This document shows, piece by piece, positions 24,797-34,938 of a stretch of 64,000 nt of DNA. The position numbers and the translations under genes are program-made. Position 1 is the first letter of the stretch. Every line of letters starts with the position of its first letter. The notes under the pieces are model-generated. The model was not told the DNA's origin, made no database searches, and was given only the letters and a program-made list of their open reading frames with translations. Source of the stretch: Clytia hemisphaerica (taxonomy: Eukaryota; Cnidaria; Hydrozoa; Leptothecata; Clytiidae); assembly GCA_902728285.1 (NCBI GenBank), contig CACVBU010000821.1, positions 1,647,059 through 1,711,058 on the forward strand, in the 5' to 3' direction.

Positions 24797-25083
24797 TCCC
24801 GGGGGGGGGGGTACTTAGGCAAATTGGACGGTACGGTATGTACCGCCCTAAAGGGTACCTTTTTTGGACTTCCAAAGTCCCGGTCGTAAAATTCCCAAAA
24901 TTTTCCGGTAAGGGTCCAAATTTCGAAAGTCGGGCGGAACCCCCCCCCCCCGTCAGCTCGCAACTCTAGTACCCCCCCCCCCCGGGCCGAAAATAAATCC
25001 GGTAAGGGTCCAAATTTCGAAATTCGGGCGGAACCCCCCCCCCCCGTCAGCTCGCAACTCTAGTACCCCCCCCCCCCCCGGGC
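24797..25083. repeat. G/C-run repeat with tandemly duplicated 3' end
   Basis: Begins CCCGGGGGGGGGG-TACTTAGGCAAA and ends with CCCGGGCCGAAAATAAATC. The last ~80-100 bases (from GGTAAGGGTCCAAATTTCGA to the terminal C run) occur twice in tandem, with C runs differing in length. Confidence 0.65.
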
Positions 25084-25196
25084 CGAAAATAAATCAAAAA
25101 TCCTCTCAGTTTACTCCATACAGCCTGTCACATTTCTTATGATTTTTCTCACTCTGTTTTTGTTCAAACAATGTGATGTCGATTTCATTTCGAATG

Positions 25197-25777
25197 TTTT
25201 CAAAATTTGATTTTTAATATTGAGTTCGAATGAAAGCTGGAGAGACTTAGTCTACACTGTCTATATAAACTTCTGTCCACGTGTGTACCAGCCTTTACGG
25301 AAAATATTATAGGAACACAGTTGCAACTGCTGATGGGATTTTTGGGGGATTTATGCGAATGTTTTTTTTACCCGTTTAGTGTGTATGGACCTACTGTATA
25401 GTCTTTTTTTTTTGAAAGGAAAGTCGAGAAACGAAAAGACATTTTACTTTCGTCAGTTTTATTTCAGTTTGTGCAACTTTAAACTTTTCAAAATTTGATT
25501 TTTAATATTGAGTTCGAATGAAAGCTGGAGAGACTTAGTCTACACTGTCTATATAAACTTCTGTCCACGTGTGTACCAGCCTTTACGGAAAATATTATAG
25601 GAACACAGTTGCAACTGCTGATGGGATTTTTGGGGGATTTATGCGAATGTTTTTTTTACCCGTTTAGTGTGTATGGACCTACTGTATAGTCTTTTTTTTT
25701 TTGAAAGGAAAGTCGAGAAACGAAAAGACATTTTACTTTCGTCAGTTTTATTTCAGTTTGTGCAACTTTAAACTTTT
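25197..25777. repeat. Two tandem ~288-bp units, nearly identical
   Basis: The unit begins TTTTCAAAATTTGATTTTTA at 25197 and again at 25485. The visible difference is one extra T in a T run near 25700. It includes CTATATAAACTTCTGTCCAC and CAGTTGCAACTGCTGATGGG. No coding potential; near-identity implies a recent tandem duplication or an assembly duplication. Confidence 0.85.
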
Positions 25778-25804
25778 ATTTATCCACAAGGCTACCTTCT
25801 TACT

Positions 25805-26010
25805 AAAATCAGCGATTAAAGGGTCCCGACTAAACTTCATCACCAAGGGAAGGGATTTTTAGGCTCTCAAAATCCTCGTTTTTTGGACTGAAGTTAAAAA
25901 TTTTGGCTGAAAATTGGAAAATAAGCTCTCAAAGGGTCGCAAAAACGCTCAAAAACGTCAAAAATTTCTCCGTTAATTTCCGAACTTTGGCTTGGACTCT
26001 CCAGGACATT
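25805..26010. repeat. TCTCTAAGGGTC-type interspersed repeat
   Basis: Phased phrases such as CTCTCAAAGGGTCGCAAAAACG and GGCTTGGACTCTCCAGG match copies at 41219-41400 and 41950-42110. Boundaries are approximate. Confidence 0.5.
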
Positions 26011-26014
26011 ATCC

Positions 26015-26118
26015 TATCCCAGCTGGCACACAACGTTGTTTCAACGTCCATCTAACGTTATATGGACGTTGGGAACATTAGATGGACGTTGAAACAACGT
26101 TGTGTGCCAGCTGGGATA
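26015..26118. repeat. Near-perfect palindromic foldback element (CAACGT repeats)
   Basis: Arms 26015-26059 and 26074-26118 are reverse complements with one mismatch in 45 bases (outer end TATCCCAGCTGGCACACAAC). The 14-base loop again holds ATGGACGTTGG. A degenerate relative is at 29228-29320. Confidence 0.9.
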
Positions 26119-26926
26119 GTTAAATAGAAATTAACTGTAGACCAAGAACTGTTGGATGTCCAAAGGTTTTTAATTGCAGTTGATCTTACTGTTGATAAGT
26201 TTTGAGGAGTTGCACTACATATATAGATTCCTTCGCTTGATTATCACCATAGTTACGAAGACGTCGTTCAAAGATTACAAGGGATAAAGTAATGGAATGT
26301 GAAATTTATTAACTCAATCCCAAACTTGTGAAATATGTTTATGCTAAATTACGCATCTAATTGAAAACAAGATTAGCATTTCGGCATAACAGCTTGACTC
26401 TTCAACGCAATAGAAGGAACTATTTAAGTATCCCGTGAAGATAATCAGGCTTAGTGATCGCTTTCAGATTACAACAACCCTATATCCGTATTAGCATTAA
26501 TAATGGAAGGTACTTAGATGGGTTGTATACAAATTTTAGCTTTCTTATTGACACACCTATTCAAAAGGAAATCATCAAACAGTGTTTGAAGAGAAAGCTG
26601 TCTGGTTTAAGAAATAAAGCTTTAGATATGGTACAGATCACGAGATTTTGAAATGCAGAGAAACCGCAGTTAATCTTGTGTCAGGCTGATTATATTCGAT
26701 TGATATCTAGGAGCCCACTAACATCTACTTTAAGTTTCAAGCAAAATTTCAACACTTTAAGTGATCAATGACTTTATCAAAATCAATAATTCCAGTCGCT
26801 TTCGTTTTCAAGCTAAACACAACGGAGTTTTGAATGTTTTGGCTAGATAACCAGTATCAGATCCTCACATCCCCATAAAACAGAGCGTGGTGTGCGTAGA
26901 ATGAATGGTCAAGGTTAGGTTTCTGG

Positions 26927-27212
26927 GAACTTATTTTGGCGGGCAGCAAAAATCCTAAAAGAAATTAATTTTGGCGAACGGCGAAACTTTTAAATTTTGG
27001 CGGGAACTAATTTTGGCGAATGCTATTTTGCCTTATTATTTTGAGCAACTTTGATGAATTTCAGGGCAAAAAAATAGGCAAAAAAACAAATTTTGGCGGG
27101 AACTTATTTTGGCGAGTGAGCCAAATATTTAATTTTGGCGGGAACTAATTTTGGCGAATTTCGTCTAAATTCGCCAAATCCGCCAAAATTAGTTCCCACC
27201 GAAATTAGTTCC
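26927..27212. repeat. Foldback element of AATTTTGGCGGGAACTA repeats
   Basis: Several direct copies of TTTTGGCGGGAACT(A/T)ATTTTGGCGAA are followed by the complement (CCGCCAAAATTAGTTCCC) at the right end. A similar design, with AATTTTCGCG arms, is at 48846-49013. Non-coding. Confidence 0.65.
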
Positions 27213-27948
27213 CTTAAGGCATTTAATCTCATGAGAAATTGTCAATTCTGCCCATATCAACGCTCTGCTCTAAAGGACCTAAAGGGATATGGCGATCTGA
27301 CCTGGTTCTTAAAAACACGTTGCCTTTTGCTTGTAAACGAAAGCGAAAGCGACTGAACTCTAATGTTTACATTTATGATAAGCGCTTGATTTTGGTGCAA
27401 TTTAGTTGCTTTACCCAATCACTGCACTCAAAATCTCATTTGATATTCATCCAAAAACGGAATGAAAAGATGGTCAAGCGATGGTCAAGCGAAAAGATCA
27501 AAGCGGTGCGCAAACTTGGACAGATTATTTTACGGAGTCATAGACTGTAGAGTAAATACATACCATGCGCGGAGTATCAGAATCTACTTGGAGATTAATT
27601 CCTATTCTGTTTTCACAGTTGTTTAGTATCAAAAACTGCAATGCCCAGATAACATTTAAACTGAGACCATAATGGTTACAAATACACAGAAAGCGTGCGA
27701 GGAGTTTTCAGAAGCCCGAGTGCAACACTATTTTCTAGGCCGACTGAAAAAAATGTCCGCCATTTGAATCGACGGTTGTTTTTTCCACAACAAGTAATAA
27801 AACAAAAATCGTATGACAGGGAAAACAGTAGAAAAAAAGACTCCTGCTACCGTTTTCGGACAAAAAAGCTGTCTATATGGAAATAAATCCATTTTGTCCG
27901 GATCTAGACTGTTTTTGACGGAGTCGAAATTTAAAAAAGAGCCCGATG

Positions 27949-28362
27949 TTAACCCTTTAAGTACCAATGTCGTATATATCAGACATGGGTTATGTAGGAG
28001 GGTGAAGCGAGATTTTAAGCCAAAAAGTGAAAAAATGGAAAAATTTGACAAAAATCCACTTTTTTAGGATTTTTACCGTTTTTTGACCATTTTTTGTCAA
28101 CGAGTGTTCCAAGAACTTCCAAATTTGGCCCTACTTTACTGTTGATTTTGTCTTCTAGCGAATTAGATTGAAGTTTTACTACTGGGCACCTTTCCATCGT
28201 TCAGGCAGGTCCGCGCAGCTGACTAAAAGAAAGAGCTATCCAACAAGCTATGAACAAGCATCTAACTCCTTCTAGATCCGGAGATATAAGCCTTTAAAGT
28301 TTGAACCAGCGATTTTCTTTAAAAAACTTAGAAAAACATGACCGTGTCACTTAAAGGGTTAA
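27949..28362. mobile_element. piggyBac-like MITE with TTAA target sites
   Basis: TTAA-CCCTTTAAGTACC at the left and GTCACTTAAAGGG-TTAA at the right. TTAA duplication and CCCTTT termini are the piggyBac hallmark. The 414-bp body is non-coding. Confidence 0.8.
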
Positions 28363-29227
28363 GCAAAAATGCTCAATAAAACTGTTCTAGACACACAATA
28401 AAAAGAAATTCTCAAAAGTCTCTGAAATTACTTAAAACATCAGGTCGCCAATGGTTAGGAGACTTTTGTTGGAGTTATAAAACAGAAAAATGACGGTTAA
28501 AAAATATGTTCAATTTATTTGGACCCTCTTGGTAGGGAGACCGGTGTTTCTTTTACTTATTTCCCTCGCTCGGAAAAAACAAGGGAAAAATAAATTTTGG
28601 TACTGCGGGACCATGAATAAATGAAATAATAAACGGAGTTTTGTCAAAGATATTTTAAAAGCTTATTCATAACTTAAATTCATATATGTGAAATAAAAGA
28701 ACATGAAATATTTAATAAGTTGAAAAGTAGTGAAGAAAGAAAGAAGAACGAAGAATGAATGAAGAGAAATCTCGAATTTTGTTTTTCATTTTCTTCAAGT
28801 TTGATTCATCATAGAGGGTTAAAAGGAACGAAAGGGAGAACCAATGTCAGTGGCTTTACATCCCACCTCGTCTTAACAAACATCTCAACGACATGGAGTT
28901 TTGTTTGACGTCAAAGTTTGAATGTTTTTTTACATAAATTCAATTTTACGTGCTTTAAAGTTATAAATTTCATAAAAACTTTCTTATCTGATATTTTTTC
29001 TTTCACAAGTTTGGACCAGTGAGGTTTTTATGATGTTTCCACTTTTAGTAAGTAGCGGGGCTTTACGTTTTTAACGGAAGGGCTAAGCCCGTGACTTGAT
29101 TTGCTTCTGTGTGGGATATATTTAACAGATTGTTCGAGTTAATCAGTTAAAATGTTTTCTTACGTGTAGGCAGTTTGTTGACATTCTTACCAAATCAAAA
29201 AGTCTCTCAAAGTTCTGGTTATTTTCT

Positions 29228-29320
29228 AGTTGGAACACAACGTTCTCTAATCGTCCATCTAATGTCCCTAACGTCCATATAACGTTAGATGAACGTCGAA
29301 ACGACGTTGTGTGCCAGCTT
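29228..29320. repeat. Degenerate copy of the CAACGT palindromic element
   Basis: GGAACACAACGTT...CGTCCATCTAATGT and, inverted, GTTAGATGAACGTCGAAACGACGTTGTGTGCC. Same family as 26015-26118 with more mismatches. Confidence 0.7.
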
Positions 29321-29821
29321 CGTTAGTAAAAGTGAATCATTTCATCGTAAATTGAACAGATGATGATCACGGATTGAATATAGTGTTTGTTGGTTAGGAA
29401 AAATCGTCCATTCAAATTGCGGTTTTACATTCAGGTTTCTTTCATTATTGACATTACAAAAAAAATCAAATTCAATATGTGAATATGGTTTTTCACCAGC
29501 TCATAAAAATTGTTTGTTTGCACGGAATACGGATGAACGAAAGATAGAAATGAGATTGAAATGTTGTGTAGTTTGTGAATGGAAATTATTTTTTCAAAAA
29601 GAGGTTTTGACAAACTAGGAACAGCAGCAAACAGTAGATAGACTTTCCAGTGATGTTTTTTTCATTTTAGAACAAGAGTCAGTGTTAGCCATACAAAAGA
29701 TTTTCGAACTGGATTCGCTCATATGATTGTTGCAAAAATTCTAGCTGAGAAGAGAGAAAATTCATATTTTAGTAGCCTACCTACTGGTTTGGTGTAATAA
29801 TGTTCTATGAATTACTTGCTA

Positions 29822-30106
29822 AGTCCCCTTCTCACAAACACCCGTTGGGATTTTTTTCAGCCAGTGGGGGCAAGAATAATGGACTGAAACTCGATGAGGT
29901 TTGATATTCCCATGTTTTTTAATGCTAATGGCTGTAGATTTGAATTCATTGTTTTCAAGTCAGAAAATTCAGTATGGAATTTGCAATGATGATTAATATT
30001 TTTTTTTTCAAAATTGGAAAATAATTTTCTACTGGGCTGCACTAGGGAATATTTTGCCAATTTTTCCAGTGGGAGGGGATTCAATCGGGTCTGTGAGAAG
30101 AGGTTG
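29822..30106. mobile_element. hAT-like MITE
   Basis: Inner ends CCCCTTCTCACA and CTGTGAGAAGAGG, with internal CCAGTGGG motifs. Flanks ACTTGCTA and ACTTAGGA are a worn 8-bp duplication. Confidence 0.65.
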
Positions 30107-30578
30107 ACTTAGGATACGCATCTTCTGCCCCCTCCCCCTTTTAACACAGAGTGTGGAACCAAAAGCTGTTATGATATGACCATATCACCAGTTAGCTTTC
30201 TGTTTAGATATGAAAAACACCTTTCATCGTGCAAAGTATGTTAGGAACTCAATATTTGCTCACTGACTGAGAAAATTTATGAGCAAATCAAACCGAATTT
30301 GAATGTGTTTGCGGAGTTCCTTTCCTCCTTTTCGCAGATTGTTTATTTATAGATTGAGAGATGAAGCAATGATTAGCTCATACATAAACACTGTCAACAT
30401 TCACAGAGATTTTCTTCTTTAAATGGCCAACTTAATGCAAAGATTACAAATGATTAAAAAAGTTAACCTGACTTTCTTACGATAAGATTTATATGGTTAA
30501 GTACATCGTAATTTAGACAGTACGAACTATGGTATAGTCTGAATCAGAGACCTATACAAAACCACAGGTAGTATTTAT

Positions 30579-30644
30579 GACTGTTGGTATTGACGGATTC
30601 ATGCTTCTTATTTAAGAAGCATGAATCCGTCAATACCAACAGTC
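30579..30644. other. Perfect 31-bp hairpin with 4-base loop
   Basis: The left arm 30579-30609 (starting GACTGTTGGTATTGACGG) is exactly reverse-complemented at 30614-30644; the loop is ATTT. Size and shape resemble a pre-miRNA, but a perfect stem also fits a fresh foldback event. The flanks do not continue the pairing. No transcript evidence. Confidence 0.85.
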
Positions 30645-30898
30645 TAGAACTAGAGAGGTTTATAATAGGGTTTCCGGAACCTTCCGGAATTTTTTTATAT
30701 AAGACATCTGGAGTTATGTACAGTCATTTGTACAGTATTTCAACAAAAAACTTTCTTGATTTCAAAAAGCTGAGAATACGCTGAAAACGAGTTTTTTTGC
30801 ATTTCCCTTGGTCTTGAACGGCTTTGAAATCGAGTGATTTCGAAAGGCTCGAAAGTGTCATGGTGGCGATAGTGGAAGCAGAAGACGATCATAAAGTA

Positions 30899-31124
30899 CA
30901 CGTTTTTTTATATGAAAATCCGAAATCTAGGAAGCCTTTTGATGCTCTTAAATTGTGAGTTTTTAGCCTAAAAATGTTTATATTTTCGCCGATAATTCGT
31001 GATAATTGTCCATCTTCCTAAGAAATTTGTCAATTTTGAGTCTGCGAAACCTTAAAATGTTCTAAACAATTTGGCCATCAAAGCCTATAATGTTCTCATA
31101 TAGTTTGCTTTTATAAAAAACGTG
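30899..31124. mobile_element. TA-flanked MITE of the CACGTTTTTT family
   Basis: TA-CACGTTTTTTTATATG ... TTATAAAAAACGTG-TA. The internal TTTGGCCATCAAAGCCTATA phrase is shared with the copy at 49766. Confidence 0.7.
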
Positions 31125-32030
31125 TACTAGATGGCTCACAATAAGTCGGTTTTCGTTCATCGATTACTCAAGTAGGCTACGTCATATCTTCCTTCCTTTT
31201 CGAGCGTAAAACTCCTACTCTTCGGGATATTCGCACTGCTTTTGTTTTGAATATTGAATTTCTCCTCATGCGCACTGAGGTTTATTAACAAGTAAATTCC
31301 CGGTGGGGACCACTAGTGGCCGCCTATAGCAGTGCCTGTAGACCAAGAGTAAGGCCTAAAAGCCTGGAGCTGTATATTAAATTGTAGACTAGTACTTAAG
31401 CTTATTTAAAAAACGAGGACAAGACAAAGTTTATTTCTTGTAAAAATACTTTAGTGAAATCTAAACAGTGGGACGAACTGAGTTCTTACAGTGTGTGACG
31501 TCATTTTCCCTTTTCCCTCCTTATCATTACGTCAACAATTAGAGAAATAGTGCATGAACCCAACAACCCCATCTTGCTGTTCAAATTTATAAAAATATGA
31601 TCAGTAGTCATTTAATGACATCATGTTAAGTAATTAAAATGTAATGACTTTCAATTAATTGCATGATTTATAAAAGCACGAAGACTGCTGGTATTAAAAA
31701 CTTTGTAAAGAAATAGCACGCGTGGTGTTTTTGATAATGGCTTGATGAGATCATTGAAATGACACAATGAAACCAATCACTGATATCCTGACCCTTCTGT
31801 TTATTAAAGGGTCTCGGAAGTACTTCCCTAAACTTCAGTTTGTAAGCTACAGTGAGGAAATTAGTTTGTTTGTCTTCTTTATAACTTTAGATTGAGTTGG
31901 TGTGGAATATGAGGAACTGATCAACCTCTTGAAGGAGGTCATATCGAATTACAAGCATGAAATGATGTTAAATTTCGATATTTCCATTTTAGTGTAATGA
32001 ACTAACCAGGAAAAAATACACCAAGACAAG

Positions 32031-32880
32031 ATGTTCAAGTTTAGTTTGAGAAGTTCATCATCTTCAAACAATACCAACAAAAACACAGACGAAGGACTTA
32101 GTAAACAACAAGTTTCTACTCTTATGGTAAGAAATTTCAACATCTCATTATACGTTTTTTTTTTAATTGGGTATAAAGCCTAAAATAGCCTGAACTTTGC
32201 CCTAAAATGAGAACAATATAGAAATAATTTGAGACTGACAGTACCAAAAAAATAGCACCTGAGATTCATCAGAAATTTACTGGTTCTTTTTAATTCAATT
32301 AATTCATTTGGCGTTGACAAAAAATCTCATCTCTTGTAAAACTAAAATTAGGATTTAATCTAGAATTCAAACCTCCGTCACCTCTTTTCAGCGTCACCTC
32401 AGTACAGCCACATCTATTTGCATGGTCCAACCACCCGGTGATGCTGACTTCAACAAAGGAAAAAAAGAATTTCGTAGAAGTATGAGAAAAAGAGAAGATG
32501 TTGATTTATACAAACTTCGAAAACAACGCATGTTAAAACAAAAAGAGGAAGAAGAAAAAGAAGATGAAGAACGATTATCGGACAGTAGTTCCAAACATTC
32601 GGACAGAGGCGCTGGTGATTGTTGTGATAATCTGAGACGAATTTCAAGAATTATCGACGCCCCTCAATCTATCATGGAATATAAAGACTTGCTCAAATCT
32701 ATCTCTTTACAATTATTTTCAAAATCAAGAACAAGTTTAGATTCTGCACGTTCAAACACTAAATATTCAACCCTTGGTAAAGAGGAGGAAGCGTTTAATA
32801 ATATTGATCGAACGGACAGTATTGATGATCGTACCACGACCTTTGTATTGACCCAAAAGTTCATCGGATGGAAAGTGTGA
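32031..32880 (+). CDS. Unrecognised charged protein, two exons
   Basis: Exons 32031-32126 and 32392-32880 join in phase 0 (donor ATG|GTAAGA, acceptor TTTTCAG|CGT), giving 194 aa. The N-terminus is Ser/Asn-rich (SLRSSSSSNN). Residues about 54-95 form a strongly charged, probably helical run of Lys/Arg then Glu (KQKEEEEKEDEER), followed by a Ser-rich patch and a tail with ISRIIDAPQSIMEYKDLLKS. No signal peptide, membrane helix or catalytic motif is visible. Splice sites, codon-like composition and a downstream poly(A) signal support a real gene. It could be a cytosolic or nuclear adaptor or a lineage-restricted protein; no function is claimed. Confidence 0.6.
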
Positions 32881-33420
32881 AAAATGTAGTAGAGAATTAA
32901 AAGAGAATGGTTTTTGAAATTTTGAGAATCGGTTGCACAGTGAAGTGACTGTGAAATTGTTTGGAGAGTTAAAGGAAGACTAGCAAATATTTTATTACTC
33001 TTATCAAAGTGGTGTAATAGAAAACAATTTGACCATTTTATTAAGTCTTAAAACTTAGGAGTGGACCATATAAATCGGTTACTTACATCTCAAATTAAAA
33101 CTCCACCCCTCTAATTAAACTTATGGCTTTTGGGGACAGAGGAATCAGATAGTTTTCATTCTAGTCCACTCTCACCTATGATCAACAATCAGCTCAGCAA
33201 AGTCTCCAAAATATTAGCTAGGAGATACGCATTAAAGATCTGAAAAAGAATTTTAAAATGTTTTCAATACTCATCATGATTCATTGTTGACATCGACGCC
33301 AATAGCTTTGTTTAAAAAGTTATTTTTTCAAAATTTTATCATTTTACATTATCTTAAAATTTTTATTGGTATATAATAATTTTGTTTTATAAAAAGTTTG
33401 TTTATATTGTTTATATGTAG

Positions 33421-33426
33421 AATAAA
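33421..33426 (+). promoter_or_regulatory. Polyadenylation signal for the 32-kb gene
   Basis: AATAAA about 540 bases after the stop, the clearest such signal downstream in AT-rich sequence. Confidence 0.35.
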
Positions 33427-33981
33427 TTTAGTCCAATCATTATTGATTTGCCTTTTGTTTGGTAAATTCATTTCAACCAAAATCAAATCAAAATCAATAA
33501 ATCAATATCCAATCTGACACGTAACTGAATCCAAAAATAGAAAAAGATTACTTTCTGATCCAAAAATAGTTTCATTGGTAAGTGAGTGTGGTCAATACAT
33601 CTCGGTATAAAAATACAAATCCTTGGAACAATTGAAGTGACCATAACCAATTAAAACAACCAGAAAGCAGACCAAATGATAAATTTCTCTCCGTTCTCAG
33701 GTCTGGCTAAAAATACCAATCCACTGTGGGAAGAGGACAGACTGTTGCTTTGTCTGCTTCTTGATAACTCCAAAAGTAGATGTTGAAAGTATTATGCAAT
33801 GACCAATGGAATATCTCAGCCACAAACAATGTTATAATGTAACTTAACATAATAACAATTTAAATACCCTTGTTTTGGAACTTTTTTTGGTTTGAAAGTT
33901 TTTTAATGATTATCTCTTTGATTTTGCTAACCGAATCAAATATCAGACTCCATCCAAGTAACAGTCGGCTGGTTATAAGTG

Positions 33982-34664
33982 CTAAAGTCTATTCACGATA
34001 AGTGTGCACTCTTTTTTCTTTTACCTATAACTTTTGAAGGAATTCTTCAATCTTTAAAAATTTGGTGTCATTGGAAAGATATTAGTGAGTGGAAAAATTT
34101 TAAATAAAAAAATCTTCAAATTAATTCTGAAAATGAAGATGAAAATAAAGAAGAAAAAAATGAAGATCTCGTAGAAAAGTGCTATAACTATCATTTTCAC
34201 TGAAGTGAAACCTTGATCATAGAACATCATCACTGTGAAAAAATTCCTCAAAAATAATCATTCAGTCAAAAGATATCAAACAAAGTTATAAGCTAATTGA
34301 CGTCTAAAAACGCTGTTTTCTGCTGTTTTCTGCTGTTTTTTGGGGTCAATCACTTATTAACTTTGTATCATAACTTTGTATTGAATAAATATTTTTGTGA
34401 AATTTCTTCACAGTGATGACCTCCAAAGATCAAAGAATATCTCCAGTGAAAATAAAAGTTATAGCACTTTTCTACAAGATCTTCAATTTTTTCTTCTTCA
34501 TTTTCATGTTCATTTTTAGAATTTTTTTGAAGATTTTTTTATTTCAAATTGTTCCACTCACAAATATCTCTCCAACGATGCCAAATTTATAAAGATTGAA
34601 GAATTCCTTCAAAAGTTATAGGCAAAAGAAAAAAGAGTGCACACTTATCGTGAATAGACTTTAG
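33982..34664. mobile_element. Whole-length foldback (long TIR) element, 683 bp
   Basis: CTAAAGTCTATTCACGATAA at the left is exactly inverted at the right end. Complementarity continues with gaps through most of both ~300-base arms (GAATTCTTCAATCTTTA, AAAAGTGCTATAACT and so on). Between the arms CTGTTTTCTG is repeated. No ORF, no clear target duplication. Confidence 0.8.
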
Positions 34665-34938
34665 AATCATGTTTCAATAGCGCTTCGTCGCGCAAACGTC
34701 ATGATTATTACTTCTCTCATTTGACCGAAATTCAATCCCACAATCCTTTTCGTCTCAATTCAAAAGTCGTGAAAGTTATTACTTGTTCTTTGTAATTGAG
34801 TGTAATTTGCGTGCAAGCGTAATAAACGCAAAGGGTGATGGGATTGGATTTCAGTCAAACATAAAAATCAATGTCTATTTTTAGATTCGCGACGGTATGC
34901 TATTCCGCAGATCACCTTCCTGATGGATAATATTATTA

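Larger units (their letters stand above)
22821..32030. other. Gene-poor interval between BCCT-B and the 32-kb gene
   Basis: About 9 kb without a supported gene. Open frames here are short, lack domains and often sit in repeats. The interval is packed with the separately listed elements, which suggests an accumulation zone. Stretches 22950-24100, 26120-26920, 27213-27940 and 31130-32030 show no structure I can name. Confidence 0.5.
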
